Positions 35,883 to 45,672 of a DNA stretch of 64,000 nt are shown piece after piece. This stretch comes from Vreelandella neptunia (GTDB lineage Bacteria > Pseudomonadota > Gammaproteobacteria > Pseudomonadales > Halomonadaceae), in contig NZ_JAKVTW010000006.1 of the NCBI RefSeq assembly GCF_022489065.1, forward strand, positions 62,001 to 126,000, written 5' to 3'. A program made the translations under genes and the position numbers. Positions within the stretch are counted from its first letter, which is position 1. Every line of letters begins with the position of its first letter. The notes below the pieces were generated by a model. It was not told the origin of the DNA, did not search any database, and saw only the letters and a list, made by a program, of their open reading frames with translations.

Positions 35883-37142
35883 TCAGCGTGCATCGTCAAA
35901 GCGGTCAACCTGGCGTAAAGTGGGAAAAAGCTTCATCCAAGCACCTACCACCGCTAACGTACCAACACCGCCGATGATGGCCGCGGGTACGGCGCCAAAC
36001 CATGCCGCCATGCTGCCTGCCCGGAACTCGCCTAACTCATTGCTGGAACCGATAAACAGCATATTGACTGCATTCACCCGCCCACGCATTTCATCGGGGG
36101 TGGCCAGTTGAATCAGCGTCATACGCACATAGACGCTAATCATATCGGCGGCGCCTGCCACCAACATGGCTATCAGTGAGAGCCAAAAAATCGTTGAAAA
36201 GGCGAACACTAAGTTGGCAATGCCAAATATTGCAACTGCCATAAACATCACCAAGCCAGCACGGCGTTTGATACCGCGGATGCCTAAGTACAACCCCATT
36301 AGCAGCGCCCCCACCGCAATAGCGCTGCGAAGCGCGCCCAACCCTTCCGGGCCAACGTGCAGTACTTCCTGCGCATAGATGGGGAGCAGTGCTACGACGC
36401 CGCCCAATAGCACTGCAAACAGATCCAGCGAAATGGCACCCAAGATAATCGGTTGGTGGCGGATATAGCGAATACCCGCTGTAAAGCGTTTAACGGCAGT
36501 GCTTTCCAGTGTTTTGGCCGCTTCTGCGTAGCGTATCGGCACGGGAAGCAGTAGCACTAATGCCACGACAAAACATCCTAAACATACGCTGTATGCAAGG
36601 CTACCACCGCCTAAACCATACAGAATGCCGCCTAACAGCGGTCCAGCAATCACGGCGATTTTCATAATGGAGCTATTCAAGGCAATCGCGGAGGCAAGCT
36701 GCGCGCGTGGCACAATATTGGGCAGTAGGCTTTGTAAAGCGGGGCCGGTAAACGCCCGTGCAGCACCAAACAGCGCCAATACTGCGTAATAGCCGCCTAC
36801 ATTGTGACTGCTGTTCAGCGACAGGGTGAGCAGCAGAGCGCTGCAGAGCCCTTGCACTAACCAGCTAATTTGTAAAATGCGCTTGCGCGAGAAACGGTCA
36901 ACGAAATCCCCCGCAGGAAGCAGCAGTAGCACCATGGGTAAAAATTGTGCTAAGCCCACATAGGCCAGGGCCATTGGGTCGCGGGTAATATCGTAAACCT
37001 GCCAGGCCACCACGATGGCTTGAATCTGCATGGCAAATACCGCAGCCAGACGAGAAAGCAGGAAGCTTAAGAAGCCTGATTGGCGGTGCAGCGGTAATAA
37101 AGGTTCTGTTGTGTTAAAGGATGCATCGGTAGAGGAGGTCAT
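35883..37142 (-). CDS. MFS exporter (EntS/MFS_3-like)
   Basis: A protein of about 419 residues with twelve membrane helices and the MFS loop PAGDFVDRFSRKRIL near residue 75. RAFTGPALQSLLPNIVP and SSNELGEFRAGSMAAWFG are typical of the enterobactin-exporter-like group. The first membrane helix starts near residue 25. The substrate is unknown. Upstream in-frame starts at 37202 (ATG) and 37214 (GTG) exist; none has a clear ribosome site, and 37142 is chosen from family length. It converges with the PP2C-kinase gene and is divergent from the aldo/keto reductase gene. Confidence 0.85.
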   Translation of the reverse strand: MTSSTDASFNTTEPLLPLHRQSGFLSFLLSRLAAVFAMQIQAIVVAWQVYDITRDPMALAYVGLAQFLPMVLLLLPAGDFVDRFSRKRILQISWLVQGLCSALLLTLSLNSSHNVGGYYAVLALFGAARAFTGPALQSLLPNIVPRAQLASAIALNSSIMKIAVIAGPLLGGILYGLGGGSLAYSVCLGCFVVALVLLLPVPIRYAEAAKTLESTAVKRFTAGIRYIRHQPIILGAISLDLFAVLLGGVVALLPIYAQEVLHVGPEGLGALRSAIAVGALLMGLYLGIRGIKRRAGLVMFMAVAIFGIANLVFAFSTIFWLSLIAMLVAGAADMISVYVRMTLIQLATPDEMRGRVNAVNMLFIGSSNELGEFRAGSMAAWFGAVPAAIIGGVGTLAVVGAWMKLFPTLRQVDRFDDAR

Positions 37143-37237
37143 ATCGTCATGGTCAGCGAGTTTCACTAGCAAAGGGTTGAAGTAGGGCGGTTGCCACCCC
37201 ATGTTAGTTAACACGCTATCAATAGAAAAGGATGTTA

Positions 37238-38050
37238 ATGATGCAAAATGTAATGCCTAACCCCGGTTTCGGTACCTTTCGCCTGGAAGGCGATACGCTA
37301 AAGCAGAGCATTCATGCGGCGCTTGAAGCGGGGTATCGGCACATTGATACGGCACAGTTTTATGGTAATGAAGCGGAAGTGGGCGCAGCGATTCATGACA
37401 GTGATGTGCACCGCAGCGATATTTTCCTCACCACCAAGGTGTGGTTTGACAACCTGGAGCCTGCCACGCTTAAGACCAGCGTAGATGAAAGTCTTCAGAA
37501 ATTGGATACAGGTTACGTTGATCTGCTGTTGATTCACTGGCCGTCGCCAAAAAATGAAGTGCCGATGGCAGATTATTTAACGGCGCTTAAAGAAGTCAAA
37601 GCAGAAGGTAAAGCGCGCCATATTGGTATTTCCAATTTCACCTGCGAACAGGTGGACGAAGCGATTAGTATTCTGGGCAAAGGTGAAATTCTGACCAACC
37701 AGATCGAAGTTCACCCTTTTCTTCAAAACCGTAAATTAGTTGATCACTGCGAGCAGCAAGGTATTCAGGTGACCGCCTTTATGCCATTGGCGGTGGGCAA
37801 AGTAATGGAAGATCCGACGCTTCAGAAAATTGCCGACACCCATGGCGTAACGCCTGCGCAAATTACCCTGGCCTGGATAAAACAGCGTAATATGATCACC
37901 ATTCCTTCTTCCACGAAGGCACGTAATATTCAAAGCAATATTTCCGCTTTTGATTTAGTGCTAAGCGACAGCGAAATGGCAGATATTGCCATGTTGGATC
38001 GCCAAGAGCGTATCGCTAACCCCGACTTTGCGCCCGCGTGGGATGAGTAA
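37238..38050 (+). CDS. dkgB: Aldo/keto reductase, 2,5-diketo-D-gluconate reductase B type
   Basis: A 270-residue NADPH-dependent TIM-barrel reductase. The catalytic tetrad is visible: Asp and Tyr in HIDTAQFYGNE, Lys in LTTKVW, His in LLIHWPSP. NADPH contacts follow in IPSSTKARNIQSN. DkgB-type enzymes reduce 2,5-diketogluconate, methylglyoxal and other aldehydes. Three near ATGs (37232, 37238, 37241) share the AAAAGGA site; 37238 or 37241 has the better spacing. It stands alone and ends before a hairpin. Confidence 0.87.
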   Translation: MMQNVMPNPGFGTFRLEGDTLKQSIHAALEAGYRHIDTAQFYGNEAEVGAAIHDSDVHRSDIFLTTKVWFDNLEPATLKTSVDESLQKLDTGYVDLLLIHWPSPKNEVPMADYLTALKEVKAEGKARHIGISNFTCEQVDEAISILGKGEILTNQIEVHPFLQNRKLVDHCEQQGIQVTAFMPLAVGKVMEDPTLQKIADTHGVTPAQITLAWIKQRNMITIPSSTKARNIQSNISAFDLVLSDSEMADIAMLDRQERIANPDFAPAWDE

Positions 38051-38116
38051 ACTGATTGAATAAGTAACTCGAAATAGGCAAAACGTGGAACGCTAAAAGT
38101 TAATAGCTGTCTTAAC

Positions 38117-38141
38117 GGATGCCTGCTTTTGGCAGGCATCC
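38117..38141 (+). terminator. Hairpin terminator between dkgB and arfA
   Basis: GGATGCCTGC and GCAGGCATCC form a perfect ten-base stem with a five-base loop. Only a weak U tract (TTAAATT) follows, so termination may be partial. It also lies just 20 bases before the arfA start and could form in the arfA leader. Confidence 0.6.
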
Positions 38142-38161
38142 TTAAATTAGCGGAGAACATA

Positions 38162-38311
38162 ATGAAACAGCGCAAGAGTCAAGATAATGCGTTAAAAGCG
38201 CAGCTAAGAACGCCGATGTTTAAAATGCAGCAGCAAACCCCGAAAAAAGGCAAAGGTAGCTACTCCCGTAAGGTCCGTATTAATAAGCGGGGATATAACC
38301 AAGCCGCTTGA
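38162..38311 (+). CDS. arfA: Alternative ribosome-rescue factor A
   Basis: A 49-residue basic protein that recruits RF2 to ribosomes stalled on mRNAs without a stop codon, as a back-up for trans-translation. It has the ArfA pattern: DNALKAQLRTPMFKMQQQ followed by the basic KKGKGSYSRK signature and an R-x-KRGY stretch. E. coli ArfA is encoded as 72 residues but is active when cut to about 55; here the frame ends at the equivalent of the active short form, without the hydrophobic tail. CGGAG precedes the ATG. A terminator-like hairpin spans the stop codon. A longer in-frame start at 38129 is unlikely. Confidence 0.85.
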   Translation: MKQRKSQDNALKAQLRTPMFKMQQQTPKKGKGSYSRKVRINKRGYNQAA

Positions 38312-38323
38312 GCCAAGCGTTTT
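38285..38323 (+). promoter_or_regulatory. Competing hairpins over the arfA stop codon
   Basis: AAGCGG (38285-38290) can pair with CCGCTT (38304-38309). Alternatively CGCTT (38305-38309) pairs with AAGCG (38315-38319) around GAGCC and is followed by TTTT. The stop TGA (38309-38311) lies within the second hairpin. In several bacteria arfA transcripts are cut or ended within the frame, tying expression to tmRNA failure; this element may be the local version. Confidence 0.45.
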
Positions 38324-38353
38324 AGCTATATCTCTGCAACTTTCTAACGATAA

Positions 38354-38386
38354 AACGCCCCGCCCACTTCCTGTGGACGGGGCGTT
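38354..38386. terminator. Bidirectional terminator between arfA and the DUF1127-like gene
   Basis: AACGCCCCG and CGGGGCGTT form a nine-base stem, extended by a CCAC/GTGG pairing, between convergent genes. On the minus strand TTTT follows, so it suits the gene at 38389 best. Confidence 0.8.
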
Positions 38387-38388
38387 GG

Positions 38389-38628
38389 CTATGCCAAGCT
38401 ACTCCCGCAGTGTGGACATTTTTCGTATGTGTCACGGATTTCAGCCTGATGGCGCTGGTTTGGCTCCTCTACACCGTGAATAGATACTAACTGGCCCTGT
38501 TCCCAACGTAGGCCAATATCTTTTAATAAGTGCGCGTCATGCAGGCGCGGATTTTCATACAGTCGACGCTGGGTGTGATGACGCTTTAAGACGCTAAGTA
38601 GCTTACGGATAATGGTGGCGATTGCCAT
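38389..38628 (-). CDS. DUF1127-like small protein with C-terminal zinc-ribbon half
   Basis: A 79-residue protein. The first part is basic and has RRLYENPRLHDAHLLKDIGLRWEQG, recalling the DUF1127 pattern in which a short helix is followed by L-x-DIG. The end carries a CPHCG knuckle, a single C-x2-C. No signal or membrane segment is seen. The ATG at 38628 follows CAGGAG; an in-frame start at 38664 adds 12 residues and is less likely. Its function is not known. DUF1127 proteins elsewhere are linked to RNA and phosphate or stress responses, which I do not extend here. Confidence 0.65.
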   Translation of the reverse strand: MAIATIIRKLLSVLKRHHTQRRLYENPRLHDAHLLKDIGLRWEQGQLVSIHGVEEPNQRHQAEIRDTYEKCPHCGSSLA

Positions 38629-38847
38629 GGGGTCGGTCTCCTGGGTTAGGAGGCCGGGCAACATCGCGATCAGGGAGTATCAAAGGTAACGATAAAACAC
38701 ATGGCCGCGACACCTGCCGCGGCCAATTTTCTTACTCTATACCTGGCGCGCGACGACAATAAGCTGATACCGCATTATTCATAATGCGATGTAGCTTATT
38801 GATTCGTGTAACGCGGATTTGCCAGCGCATGAGAAGGTCTCGTTAAT

Positions 38848-38882
38848 AAAAGAAAGCTGCCATTTAAAAAGCAGCTCTTATC
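38848..38882 (-). terminator. Intrinsic terminator after the response regulator gene
   Basis: On the minus strand AGCTGC and GCAGCT form a stem around ten bases, followed by TTCTTTT. The stretch 38629-38847 shows no further gene; it holds the promoter side of the DUF1127-like gene. Confidence 0.55.
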
Positions 38883-38913
38883 TTTTAACCGATGTTTATT
38901 AGGGGCGTCAACT

Positions 38914-39627
38914 CTAGTTAGCCACTTGTTCTGCGTTGGTGGTTTGACAGGTATCCATCCGGTATCCCGATTGATACACGCTTCTTAGCCGCAGCCCGTG
39001 ACGACCATCCAATTCCAGCTTACGACGTAAGCGGCTTACGTGCGTGTCCACCGTGCGTGTAGAAACATCACCTTTAATTCCCCATACCAGCTCCAATAAG
39101 TGAGCACGGGTGATAAGTTCACCTATTTTAGAGAAGAAAAGGGCGGCTAACCGATACTCACGTTCGGTTAAACCAACGGCATTGCCCGCCACACTGATGT
39201 AGTGTTCTTCAGTATGTAATTTAAACGACTCGGGGCATGTTGCCGCCGGATGAGGCGTTACATATCCTGACCGTCGTCCTAGCGCACTAACTCGGGCAAT
39301 AAACTCTTTTGGACGCAGAGGCTTGGCGAGGAAATCGTCTGCGCCCAGCTCAAGTGCTTTGACAATCTCGTCCTCTCCTTGGCTGGCGGTAATAAACAGA
39401 ATAGGCCCGCGCCAACCCTCATGCTGCCGTAAATGAGAGACAACATCCATGCCACAACTATCGGGAAGCCGCCAATCAATAATAAAAAAATCAAACGTTT
39501 GCTCCTTTGTAGCGCGCCGGAGCTCGCTTGAGCGAGCAAATAGCGATACCTGGTGCCCAGCAGTGGTAAGGCAGGCTTCAATAAAGGCTTGTTGGTCGAG
39601 ATCGTCTTCAAGTACGCCAATATGCAT
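38914..39627 (-). CDS. OmpR-family response regulator
   Basis: A 237-residue regulator. The receiver domain (residues 1-120) has acidic D8/D9 and phosphoacceptor D51 in FFIIDWRLPDSCG, Thr in LFITASQ and Lys in FLAKPLRP. A winged-helix DNA-binding domain follows (LTEREYRLAALFFS, STRTVDTHVSRLRRKLEL, SVYQSGYRM). It is divergent from the periplasmic protein and hybrid kinase genes and is the likely output of that kinase. The ATG at 39627 (MHIGVLEDD) is chosen since receiver domains begin there; a frame extends to 39720 without support. Confidence 0.9.
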   Translation of the reverse strand: MHIGVLEDDLDQQAFIEACLTTAGHQVSLFARSSELRRATKEQTFDFFIIDWRLPDSCGMDVVSHLRQHEGWRGPILFITASQGEDEIVKALELGADDFLAKPLRPKEFIARVSALGRRSGYVTPHPAATCPESFKLHTEEHYISVAGNAVGLTEREYRLAALFFSKIGELITRAHLLELVWGIKGDVSTRTVDTHVSRLRRKLELDGRHGLRLRSVYQSGYRMDTCQTTNAEQVAN

Positions 39628-39720
39628 GGTGATTTCCCGTATTATCGTTTTATAAGCATCACACCCGCGGGAGCGGCAAACTCGTACGTTAAGCTTAGTG
39701 GAAAAAGAATGCGTTGACAC

Positions 39721-39741
39721 AAAGGTTCACAGTTAACCTTT
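39721..39741. promoter_or_regulatory. Inverted repeat in the divergent signalling promoter region
   Basis: AAAGGTT and AACCTTT are perfect arms around seven bases (CACAGTT), midway between the response regulator start (39627) and the periplasmic protein start (39795). GTTCACA and GTTAACC also form an imperfect direct repeat, the layout OmpR-type regulators prefer. Autoregulation is likely. Confidence 0.45.
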
Positions 39742-39794
39742 AAACGGCCGATATATACTGACCGCACTTTTAAACATAAATACTGAGGTGCGTC

Positions 39795-40301
39795 ATGATA
39801 GTGCGTTATGTTTGTATATTCGTGGCGACGAGCCTTGCCCTAATGTCGACTTGTGCTATCGCTCTTGAAGCGCCTGAAGGCCCGGTAATCTTGGTGGTCA
39901 GTGGTGAGGTAGGGCAGCCCAATGTGGGGAACGAAGCCCATTTTGATAGGGCAATGTTAGAGGCTTTGGATAAACACGAAACGATTACCCACACGCCTTG
40001 GTATGATGGCGTGGTGCGATTCTCTGGCCCTTTGGGTCGGGCCATATTGGAAGCCGCTGATGCTCAAGGCGAGAATATGCGTGTGGTAGCGCTTAATGAT
40101 TACGCAGCAACAATACCTATTAGTGACTTTGAGAATCTCGACGTAATTCTGGCTATGCAGGCAGATGGCAGAGCACTGCGCGTTCGCGATCAGGGGCCGC
40201 TATTCGTTATTTATCCTTTCGACCAACGTCCTGAGCTCTTGAATGAAGAAATCCTTTCACGCTCAGTTTGGCAGGTAAAGCGTATTGAAATTAATGAATA
40301 G
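39795..40301 (+). CDS. Periplasmic protein resembling an oxidoreductase molybdopterin-binding domain, cysteine-free
   Basis: A 168-residue exported protein with a signal peptide (about residues 1-23, cleavage near AIA-L). The mature part matches the second half of the sulfite-oxidase/YedY-type molybdopterin domain: FSGPLGRAILEAADAQGENM, VVALNDYAATIPISDFE, LAMQADGRALRVRDQGPL-x-VIYPFD and a final SVWQVKRIEI. The mature protein has no cysteine, so the usual thiolate ligand to molybdenum is missing and catalysis is unlikely. It lies 15 bases before the hybrid kinase gene, which suggests a sensor partner for the kinase's periplasmic part. Confidence 0.75.
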   Translation: MIVRYVCIFVATSLALMSTCAIALEAPEGPVILVVSGEVGQPNVGNEAHFDRAMLEALDKHETITHTPWYDGVVRFSGPLGRAILEAADAQGENMRVVALNDYAATIPISDFENLDVILAMQADGRALRVRDQGPLFVIYPFDQRPELLNEEILSRSVWQVKRIEINE

Positions 40302-40316
40302 AGATGGGTAACTGAT

Positions 40317-42554
40317 ATGCTGGGAACGCTTAAATTCTATTTTACCCGCCGCACCAGGGTCGCTACATTTTCAGCGATCCTTTTTTTTCTTTCAGCACTA
40401 ACCACCGGTGGTGTCATTTTCAACCGACAGCATGCGCTGGAAAATCGTCTGCTTGAAAACTTGTTATGGGCCGGATACCAGTATGACCGCGAAGTGCGTG
40501 AACTTCGTTTAATGTTACTCGAAACCCAAGCTGGTAACGCCACCACTGATGATGTGCTATTACGCTATGAAATCCTTTTTAGTAGGAAAATGCTTTTTTT
40601 TCAAGGGGATATTGGGACGGTCGTGAACGAACTCGAGCGTGTTGAGGGCGTTATTCGACAGACGGAAGTGTTAATTTTAGAGATGGAAACCCTCTTAGTG
40701 CCGCTCTGGGATAGCGGTGCTGAATTAAGTAGCGGATTGATTGCCATACTCTTGGATAAAACATCGAGCCTACAACAGCTCACAGGCACCATCTTGATAG
40801 AAACCAATGCCCATGTATCCCGAATGCGGAGCGAGGAACGCAAGGTATTGACACGTCTTTACGGATTAGTGCTGTTACTTATTACTTCGTTAATGTTTTC
40901 AGGCGGTATGTTGGTTCGTGCGTTGATCTTAGAAGGACGGTCAAGTATTCGCAAGGCGCAGGCATTAGAGGCCACGGGGTTAGAATTAAATGAGGCTGCC
41001 AAACAGGCAGAAAAAGCCAGCCTAGCGAAATCAGAGTTTATGGCTGTTATGAGTCATGAAATTCGTACGCCGTTGAATGGCGTCGTCGGTATGGCCGACT
41101 TGCTCAGCGAAGAGGTTAAAACACCTACAGCAGAGACGTATTTAGCGGCGTTGAAGCGCAGTGCCGAAAGTCTGCGCGCGGTGATTAACGATATTCTCGA
41201 TTACACCAAGATTGAGTCAGGGCGGCTTGATTTAGACTGCCAACCATTTGATCTTCACCAATGTATTGACGAGCTATGTGAAAGTTACATGCTCAGAGAA
41301 CCCAAGGTGAAGGTCGTCTTTAGTTACTCCATTGACCCATCATTGCCACGTTATGTCATTGGTGACATCGCACGGTTACGTCAGGTAATGATGAATTTAG
41401 TTAACAATGCGCTGAAGTTTACTGTCGAGGGCTTTGTGAAATGCCATGTAAAACCAATAGACGACGATAATGTACTTTTTGAGGTACATGATACGGGTTG
41501 TGGTATTAATGAAGCTGATCAAACGCAGTTATTTTCAGCGTTTTCTCAGGTCGATACCTCGATCGCACGACGCCACGAAGGCACCGGTCTAGGGCTTGCA
41601 ATCTGCAAGCGGTTAGTAGAGGCAATGCAGGGTGAAATCGGCGTTAATAGTCAACAAGGTTTAGGTAGTCGTTTTTGGTTTAGGGTTCATCTGCCAAAAA
41701 CTGAACCAGTCACCGTTTATCTAACGGGTAAGAACCATCTTGGTCTTGCTGAAAATCACCATATTTTAGTGGTTGAAGATAACCCGCTCAATCAAACGGT
41801 TGCTCAAGTAATGCTGGAGCGTCTTGGTCAACAGGTGACGATCGCAGAAAATGGGCAAGAAGCGCTCGATCGATTAGAAGTCGAGCATGCCAAGTTCGAT
41901 TTAGTGCTAATGGATATGCAGATGCCCGTGCTGGATGGTACTGAAACGACTCAGCGCTGGCGGAGTTTTGAACATACTCATCATCTACCGCAGTTGCCTA
42001 TCGTAGCGATGACGGCGAATGTTATGTCTGAGCACCGAGAAAGGTGTATCAGTAGCGGTATGGACGATATGATACATAAACCCTTTACTCGGGATGAGCT
42101 ATATCAGGTCATATGTCGCTATCTAACAACTTCTAACGCTCAAGAGCATGTGGCTGCTGTCTCCGGTGCTGAGAACCTCACTCCTTCGCTAGATACAGAT
42201 GGTTTGGAACCCATTCTTGATCAACGTATCTGTGCAGAATTAAAAGACACTTTTGAATCAGCCGCGTTAAATAATTTGCTGAGTACGTTTTTAACCCGGT
42301 TAAGCGAGCGAAATGCTCGCCTTTATGCTCATTGGCGGCTAGAAGAGCGCGAAGCTATATGTCGAGAGGCTCACTCGTTAAAAGGAGCTGCTTCCTCTTT
42401 AGGCTGTATTGCTATTGCAGAGCAAGCAAGTCAGTTAGAGGAAGCAGCTTTGAAAGTATCAATAGAGGAAATTGCCGCTTATATGGAGCGCTTATCAACA
42501 CTGCAAACCACTACACAACAAGCGTTGCAGCGGGCTAGCATGCTTTATGCCTAA
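40317..42554 (+). CDS. Hybrid sensor histidine kinase with receiver and Hpt domains
   Basis: A 745-residue membrane kinase with a full phosphorelay. Membrane helix 1 is at about residues 17-35, a periplasmic helical sensor of about 145 residues follows, and helix 2 is at about 181-203. Then come HisKA with H247 in [12 protein letters not shown], an ATPase with [15 protein letters not shown] and GTGLGLAI, a receiver with D533 in [13 protein letters not shown], and an Hpt with H686 in [13 protein letters not shown]. This is the TorS/ArcB plan, without PAS domains. Partners are probably the OmpR-type regulator and perhaps the REC-EAL protein. Its stop overlaps the convergent REC-EAL stop by four bases. 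Confidence 0.92.
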   Translation: MLGTLKFYFTRRTRVATFSAILFFLSALTTGGVIFNRQHALENRLLENLLWAGYQYDREVRELRLMLLETQAGNATTDDVLLRYEILFSRKMLFFQGDIGTVVNELERVEGVIRQTEVLILEMETLLVPLWDSGAELSSGLIAILLDKTSSLQQLTGTILIETNAHVSRMRSEERKVLTRLYGLVLLLITSLMFSGGMLVRALILEGRSSIRKAQALEATGLELNEAAKQAEKASLAKSEFMAVMSHEIRTPLNGVVGMADLLSEEVKTPTAETYLAALKRSAESLRAVINDILDYTKIESGRLDLDCQPFDLHQCIDELCESYMLREPKVKVVFSYSIDPSLPRYVIGDIARLRQVMMNLVNNALKFTVEGFVKCHVKPIDDDNVLFEVHDTGCGINEADQTQLFSAFSQVDTSIARRHEGTGLGLAICKRLVEAMQGEIGVNSQQGLGSRFWFRVHLPKTEPVTVYLTGKNHLGLAENHHILVVEDNPLNQTVAQVMLERLGQQVTIAENGQEALDRLEVEHAKFDLVLMDMQMPVLDGTETTQRWRSFEHTHHLPQLPIVAMTANVMSEHRERCISSGMDDMIHKPFTRDELYQVICRYLTTSNAQEHVAAVSGAENLTPSLDTDGLEPILDQRICAELKDTFESAALNNLLSTFLTRLSERNARLYAHWRLEEREAICREAHSLKGAASSLGCIAIAEQASQLEEAALKVSIEEIAAYMERLSTLQTTTQQALQRASMLYA

Positions 42555-43711
42555 ATTTTATTAGTTGGTTGTGAGCGCGCACATAACCAGGCATTGAGTG
42601 GTCCAGCAGTTAATGGGCGAGAAATATAGTACCCTTGCCCCACATGGCAACCCGCTTCAACAAGCTGAACGTACTGCGAAGCTGTTTCGATACCTTCGGC
42701 GACCACTGTAAGCCCAAGGCGTTTACCTAGATCAATAATCGATAACGTGATCGCAAGAGCATCTTTATCCTGATCCATCATTGAGACAAAACTACGATCA
42801 ATTTTGACCTCGCTAAATGGTAATCGATAGAGCTGAGTCAAAGACGAGTAACCAGTACCAAAATCATCTAATGCCAGTTGGCATCCGTGTTGTTTTAATG
42901 CTTTAAGTACATGACTAGCATAACCGAGGCACTCAACCCCTACAGATTCAGTAAGCTCTAGCGTAATATTGGTGAGTGATGCACCATATTGCTGAGTGAG
43001 TTGCTCAAACTCTTTCACCACGCCTTCTGCTTGAATAAAGGCCACCGGTATATTGATTGCGACATTCAAGTTCCATCCCAGCGCCTGCCACATTGCTTGT
43101 TGCTTCAAAGCATGCTCAATTACCCACCAGGTTAGGGGAATCATTAGCCCGCTTTGCTCAGCAAGTGGAATAAAACTATCGGGATAAAGTATTCCACGCT
43201 CAGGGTTCTGCCAGCGTACCAACGCTTCTACCCCAATAACATGGCCTCGCTGAAGATCGATTTTAGGCTGATAGGCTAGGAATAGCTGATTATCAGAAAT
43301 AGCATGTTCCAAATCATCTTTTGTAGGCGGTTTGGGGGCACTTTTTAATGGCTCAAGGAATGATGCTAAGTCGTTAAGAAGCTTTGTTTTAGGTAGAAAT
43401 CCGAGCATGTGAAAACCCATTGCCTTCCCTGCTGAGAGAGCAATATCTGCCGCTTCCTGAGTGCAACTGCTAACAATCAAGATTGAAGCTTTTAACCTTA
43501 AATCATAGAGATAGTCCAAGATGTCAAGGCCTGTAAATTCGGCTAGGCCAAGATCTAGCAAAATTAGCTCTGCGTTGAGAAGTGTAGGCTGCCGTGCCAG
43601 CTCTCCTAGGCTGCCTGCTGTTTCGACGTCATAACCCTGTTGACTCAATAACATTTTACCCAGCAACTGTACATCTAGATCATCGTCAATAACTAAAGCA
43701 TTTGAGAGCAT
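42551..43711 (-). CDS. REC-EAL cyclic-di-GMP phosphodiesterase
   Basis: A 386-residue response regulator with an EAL output. The receiver has D9-D11 acids, phosphoacceptor D53 in [11 protein letters not shown] and Lys in FLPKTK. The EAL domain starts near residue 135 and keeps the catalytic set: [51 protein letters not shown]. It should hydrolyse c-di-GMP to pGpG when switched by phosphorylation. It is convergent with the hybrid kinase gene, so the two are encoded side by side but not in one transcript. Confidence 0.9.
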   Translation of the reverse strand: MLSNALVIDDDLDVQLLGKMLLSQQGYDVETAGSLGELARQPTLLNAELILLDLGLAEFTGLDILDYLYDLRLKASILIVSSCTQEAADIALSAGKAMGFHMLGFLPKTKLLNDLASFLEPLKSAPKPPTKDDLEHAISDNQLFLAYQPKIDLQRGHVIGVEALVRWQNPERGILYPDSFIPLAEQSGLMIPLTWWVIEHALKQQAMWQALGWNLNVAINIPVAFIQAEGVVKEFEQLTQQYGASLTNITLELTESVGVECLGYASHVLKALKQHGCQLALDDFGTGYSSLTQLYRLPFSEVKIDRSFVSMMDQDKDALAITLSIIDLGKRLGLTVVAEGIETASQYVQLVEAGCHVGQGYYISRPLTAGPLNAWLCARSQPTNKI

Positions 43712-43799
43712 AGAAATTCCTGTGACGGCGAATTATGTAAGGGAGTTTTTATAATTACTTGAAGACATAGCCAGATATTATTAGAAGAGGGTTAAGTTC

Positions 43800-43823
43800 C
43801 CCCAGGCTTAAGTAGGCCTGGGG
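43800..43823. repeat. Hairpin downstream of the first chemoreceptor gene
   Basis: CCCCAGGC and GCCTGGGG form a perfect eight-base stem around eight bases, 14 bases past the stop of the gene at 43837. A good U tract is lacking on either strand, so it may protect the 3' end rather than terminate. Confidence 0.5.
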
Positions 43824-43836
43824 AAAAATAAAGAAC

Positions 43837-45513
43837 TTAGAATGCTTCCCACTCGGGTTGCTGGCGGCTCACTAATCGACGAGGTGCAACCGCGTTTGAT
43901 GACAGGCTTCTAACTGTATTGGACGCCACTTGTCTAGGTGCTAATAGCTCGTTTTGTGTGTTACTAAGCTTGAAGGCACCTACCAGTTCACTTAGTCGAT
44001 CTGCTTGGTCACTTAGTTCAGCAGCAGCAGCGCTGGATTCTTCAACCATTGAAGCATTGTGTTGCGTCATGCTGTCCAGCTCATTGACAGCATCATTGAC
44101 TTGCCCAATCCCGACACTTTGCTCTTTCGCGCCTGCGCTAATTTCGGCAATTACATCCGCCACGCGTTCGATGCTCTTGACCATCTCCTGCATAGTCGCG
44201 CTAGTTTGCTTAACCTGATCGACGCCAGACTTAGTGCGACTCAATGACGTGCTGATTAGCGTAGCAATGCTTTTCGAAGCATCACTTGAACGGCTGGCTA
44301 ATATGCGTACCTCTTGGGCGACCACTGCAAAGCCGCGGCCATGTTCACCAGCCCGGGCAGCCTCAACTGACGCATTGAGCGCCAATATATTGGTCTGAAA
44401 AGCAATACTGTCGATCAAACTAACAATATTACTTATTTCGGACGAAGACTCGTTAATGGTATCCATAGTGTGTTCAACGCTTTGCATCGACTGCAGTCCT
44501 TGCTGAGCGAGCTCCTTGGTTGAATGGGCGAGCTGGTCTGCTTGTTGGGCGGAGTCAGAAGCGTTGGTAACAACCGCTGCGATTTGTTCCATAGAGGCAG
44601 AGGTTTGCTGCAGGTTAGCGGCAGCTTGTTCTGTTCGGGCTGCAAGTTCTTGGCTGCCTTTGGCAATTTCAGTTGATGCATGTTGCAGGCTTACCGTACT
44701 ACTGCTAACTGATTGGAGCGTATCGTCTATGCGCTTGATAAAAGCATTAAACTGTTGCGCTAGCTCACCAATTTCATCGCGACGTTGATTTTCAATACGT
44801 GCTGTTAAATCACCATCACCTTCAGTAATTTCTTTAATACGGCCCGAAATTTGACGAATAGCCCTGGACATCATTAATGGTCCAAGTAATGCAATAAGCG
44901 TGGCGATGATGAAAATTGTTAAAGCCACAATGATGGTGGTTGTTTGCTGTAATTTAATTCTATCTACAACGGCTGCTTCTGCTTGGTATGTCGCTGTTTC
45001 TATATTTGCTCCCGAAAAATCATACACTTCACGTAGAGTATTGAAGTGATCTAATGAAGAGCTTGTTAGCATGTTTAATGCTGATGCAGTTTCTCCATTT
45101 TGATGCAATTCAAAAACACGTTCTACCTCTTGTTTCCATTCAGCGTAAAGCGATTCAAAATTAGTTAAGTGAGAGGTTAGCGCTGGATAGTTTTGCATCA
45201 AATTAGCATACATGGTCATGCGGTCATATGCTTGCTGCGCATTCTCTTCAAACTCGGAGATTAATGCGGATGCTCGATCAGAGCTGGGGTTGGATAATAG
45301 GTACTCAATTTCTGCTATGCGAGCCTGATATAGATCGCGATCTCCATTGAGTGTCGCTGATGTGGCAGGTATGTAATTAGAGATAAAGTTATCTAGTCTA
45401 CCTTTGACCATGTTAACCAATAACATATCCGTGGCGACGATAATTAGCATTGCTATTGCAATGCTAATGAATGCTATCGCATATTTAACTTTTATCTGAT
45501 GAAGGCGGTTCAT
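43837..45513 (-). CDS. Methyl-accepting chemotaxis protein
   Basis: A 558-residue chemoreceptor: membrane helix 1 at about 10-32, a four-helix periplasmic sensor of about 160 residues, helix 2 at about 190-212, HAMP ([20 protein letters not shown]), then the signalling coiled coil with hairpin tip [20 protein letters not shown] and [13 protein letters not shown]. It ends in EWEAF, an x-W-x-x-F tail like the pentapeptide that tethers CheR and CheB. The ATG follows AGGAGAGG. The ligand is unknown. It appears monocistronic. Confidence 0.92.
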   Translation of the reverse strand: MNRLHQIKVKYAIAFISIAIAMLIIVATDMLLVNMVKGRLDNFISNYIPATSATLNGDRDLYQARIAEIEYLLSNPSSDRASALISEFEENAQQAYDRMTMYANLMQNYPALTSHLTNFESLYAEWKQEVERVFELHQNGETASALNMLTSSSLDHFNTLREVYDFSGANIETATYQAEAAVVDRIKLQQTTTIIVALTIFIIATLIALLGPLMMSRAIRQISGRIKEITEGDGDLTARIENQRRDEIGELAQQFNAFIKRIDDTLQSVSSSTVSLQHASTEIAKGSQELAARTEQAAANLQQTSASMEQIAAVVTNASDSAQQADQLAHSTKELAQQGLQSMQSVEHTMDTINESSSEISNIVSLIDSIAFQTNILALNASVEAARAGEHGRGFAVVAQEVRILASRSSDASKSIATLISTSLSRTKSGVDQVKQTSATMQEMVKSIERVADVIAEISAGAKEQSVGIGQVNDAVNELDSMTQHNASMVEESSAAAAELSDQADRLSELVGAFKLSNTQNELLAPRQVASNTVRSLSSNAVAPRRLVSRQQPEWEAF

Positions 45514-45672
45514 GCTTTCCTCTCCTGTAGTGAGAAATTATGAGCGCACATTACCTTTAAAGTATTAGCATCGTCGAAGGATTTATGAGTTTCGTCACCT
45601 TTGTTCACTTTTCATTTTAATTAAGATGCTAACGAATTATTTTTTCATTTTTAGGAAGGTTTTTTATTTTCA

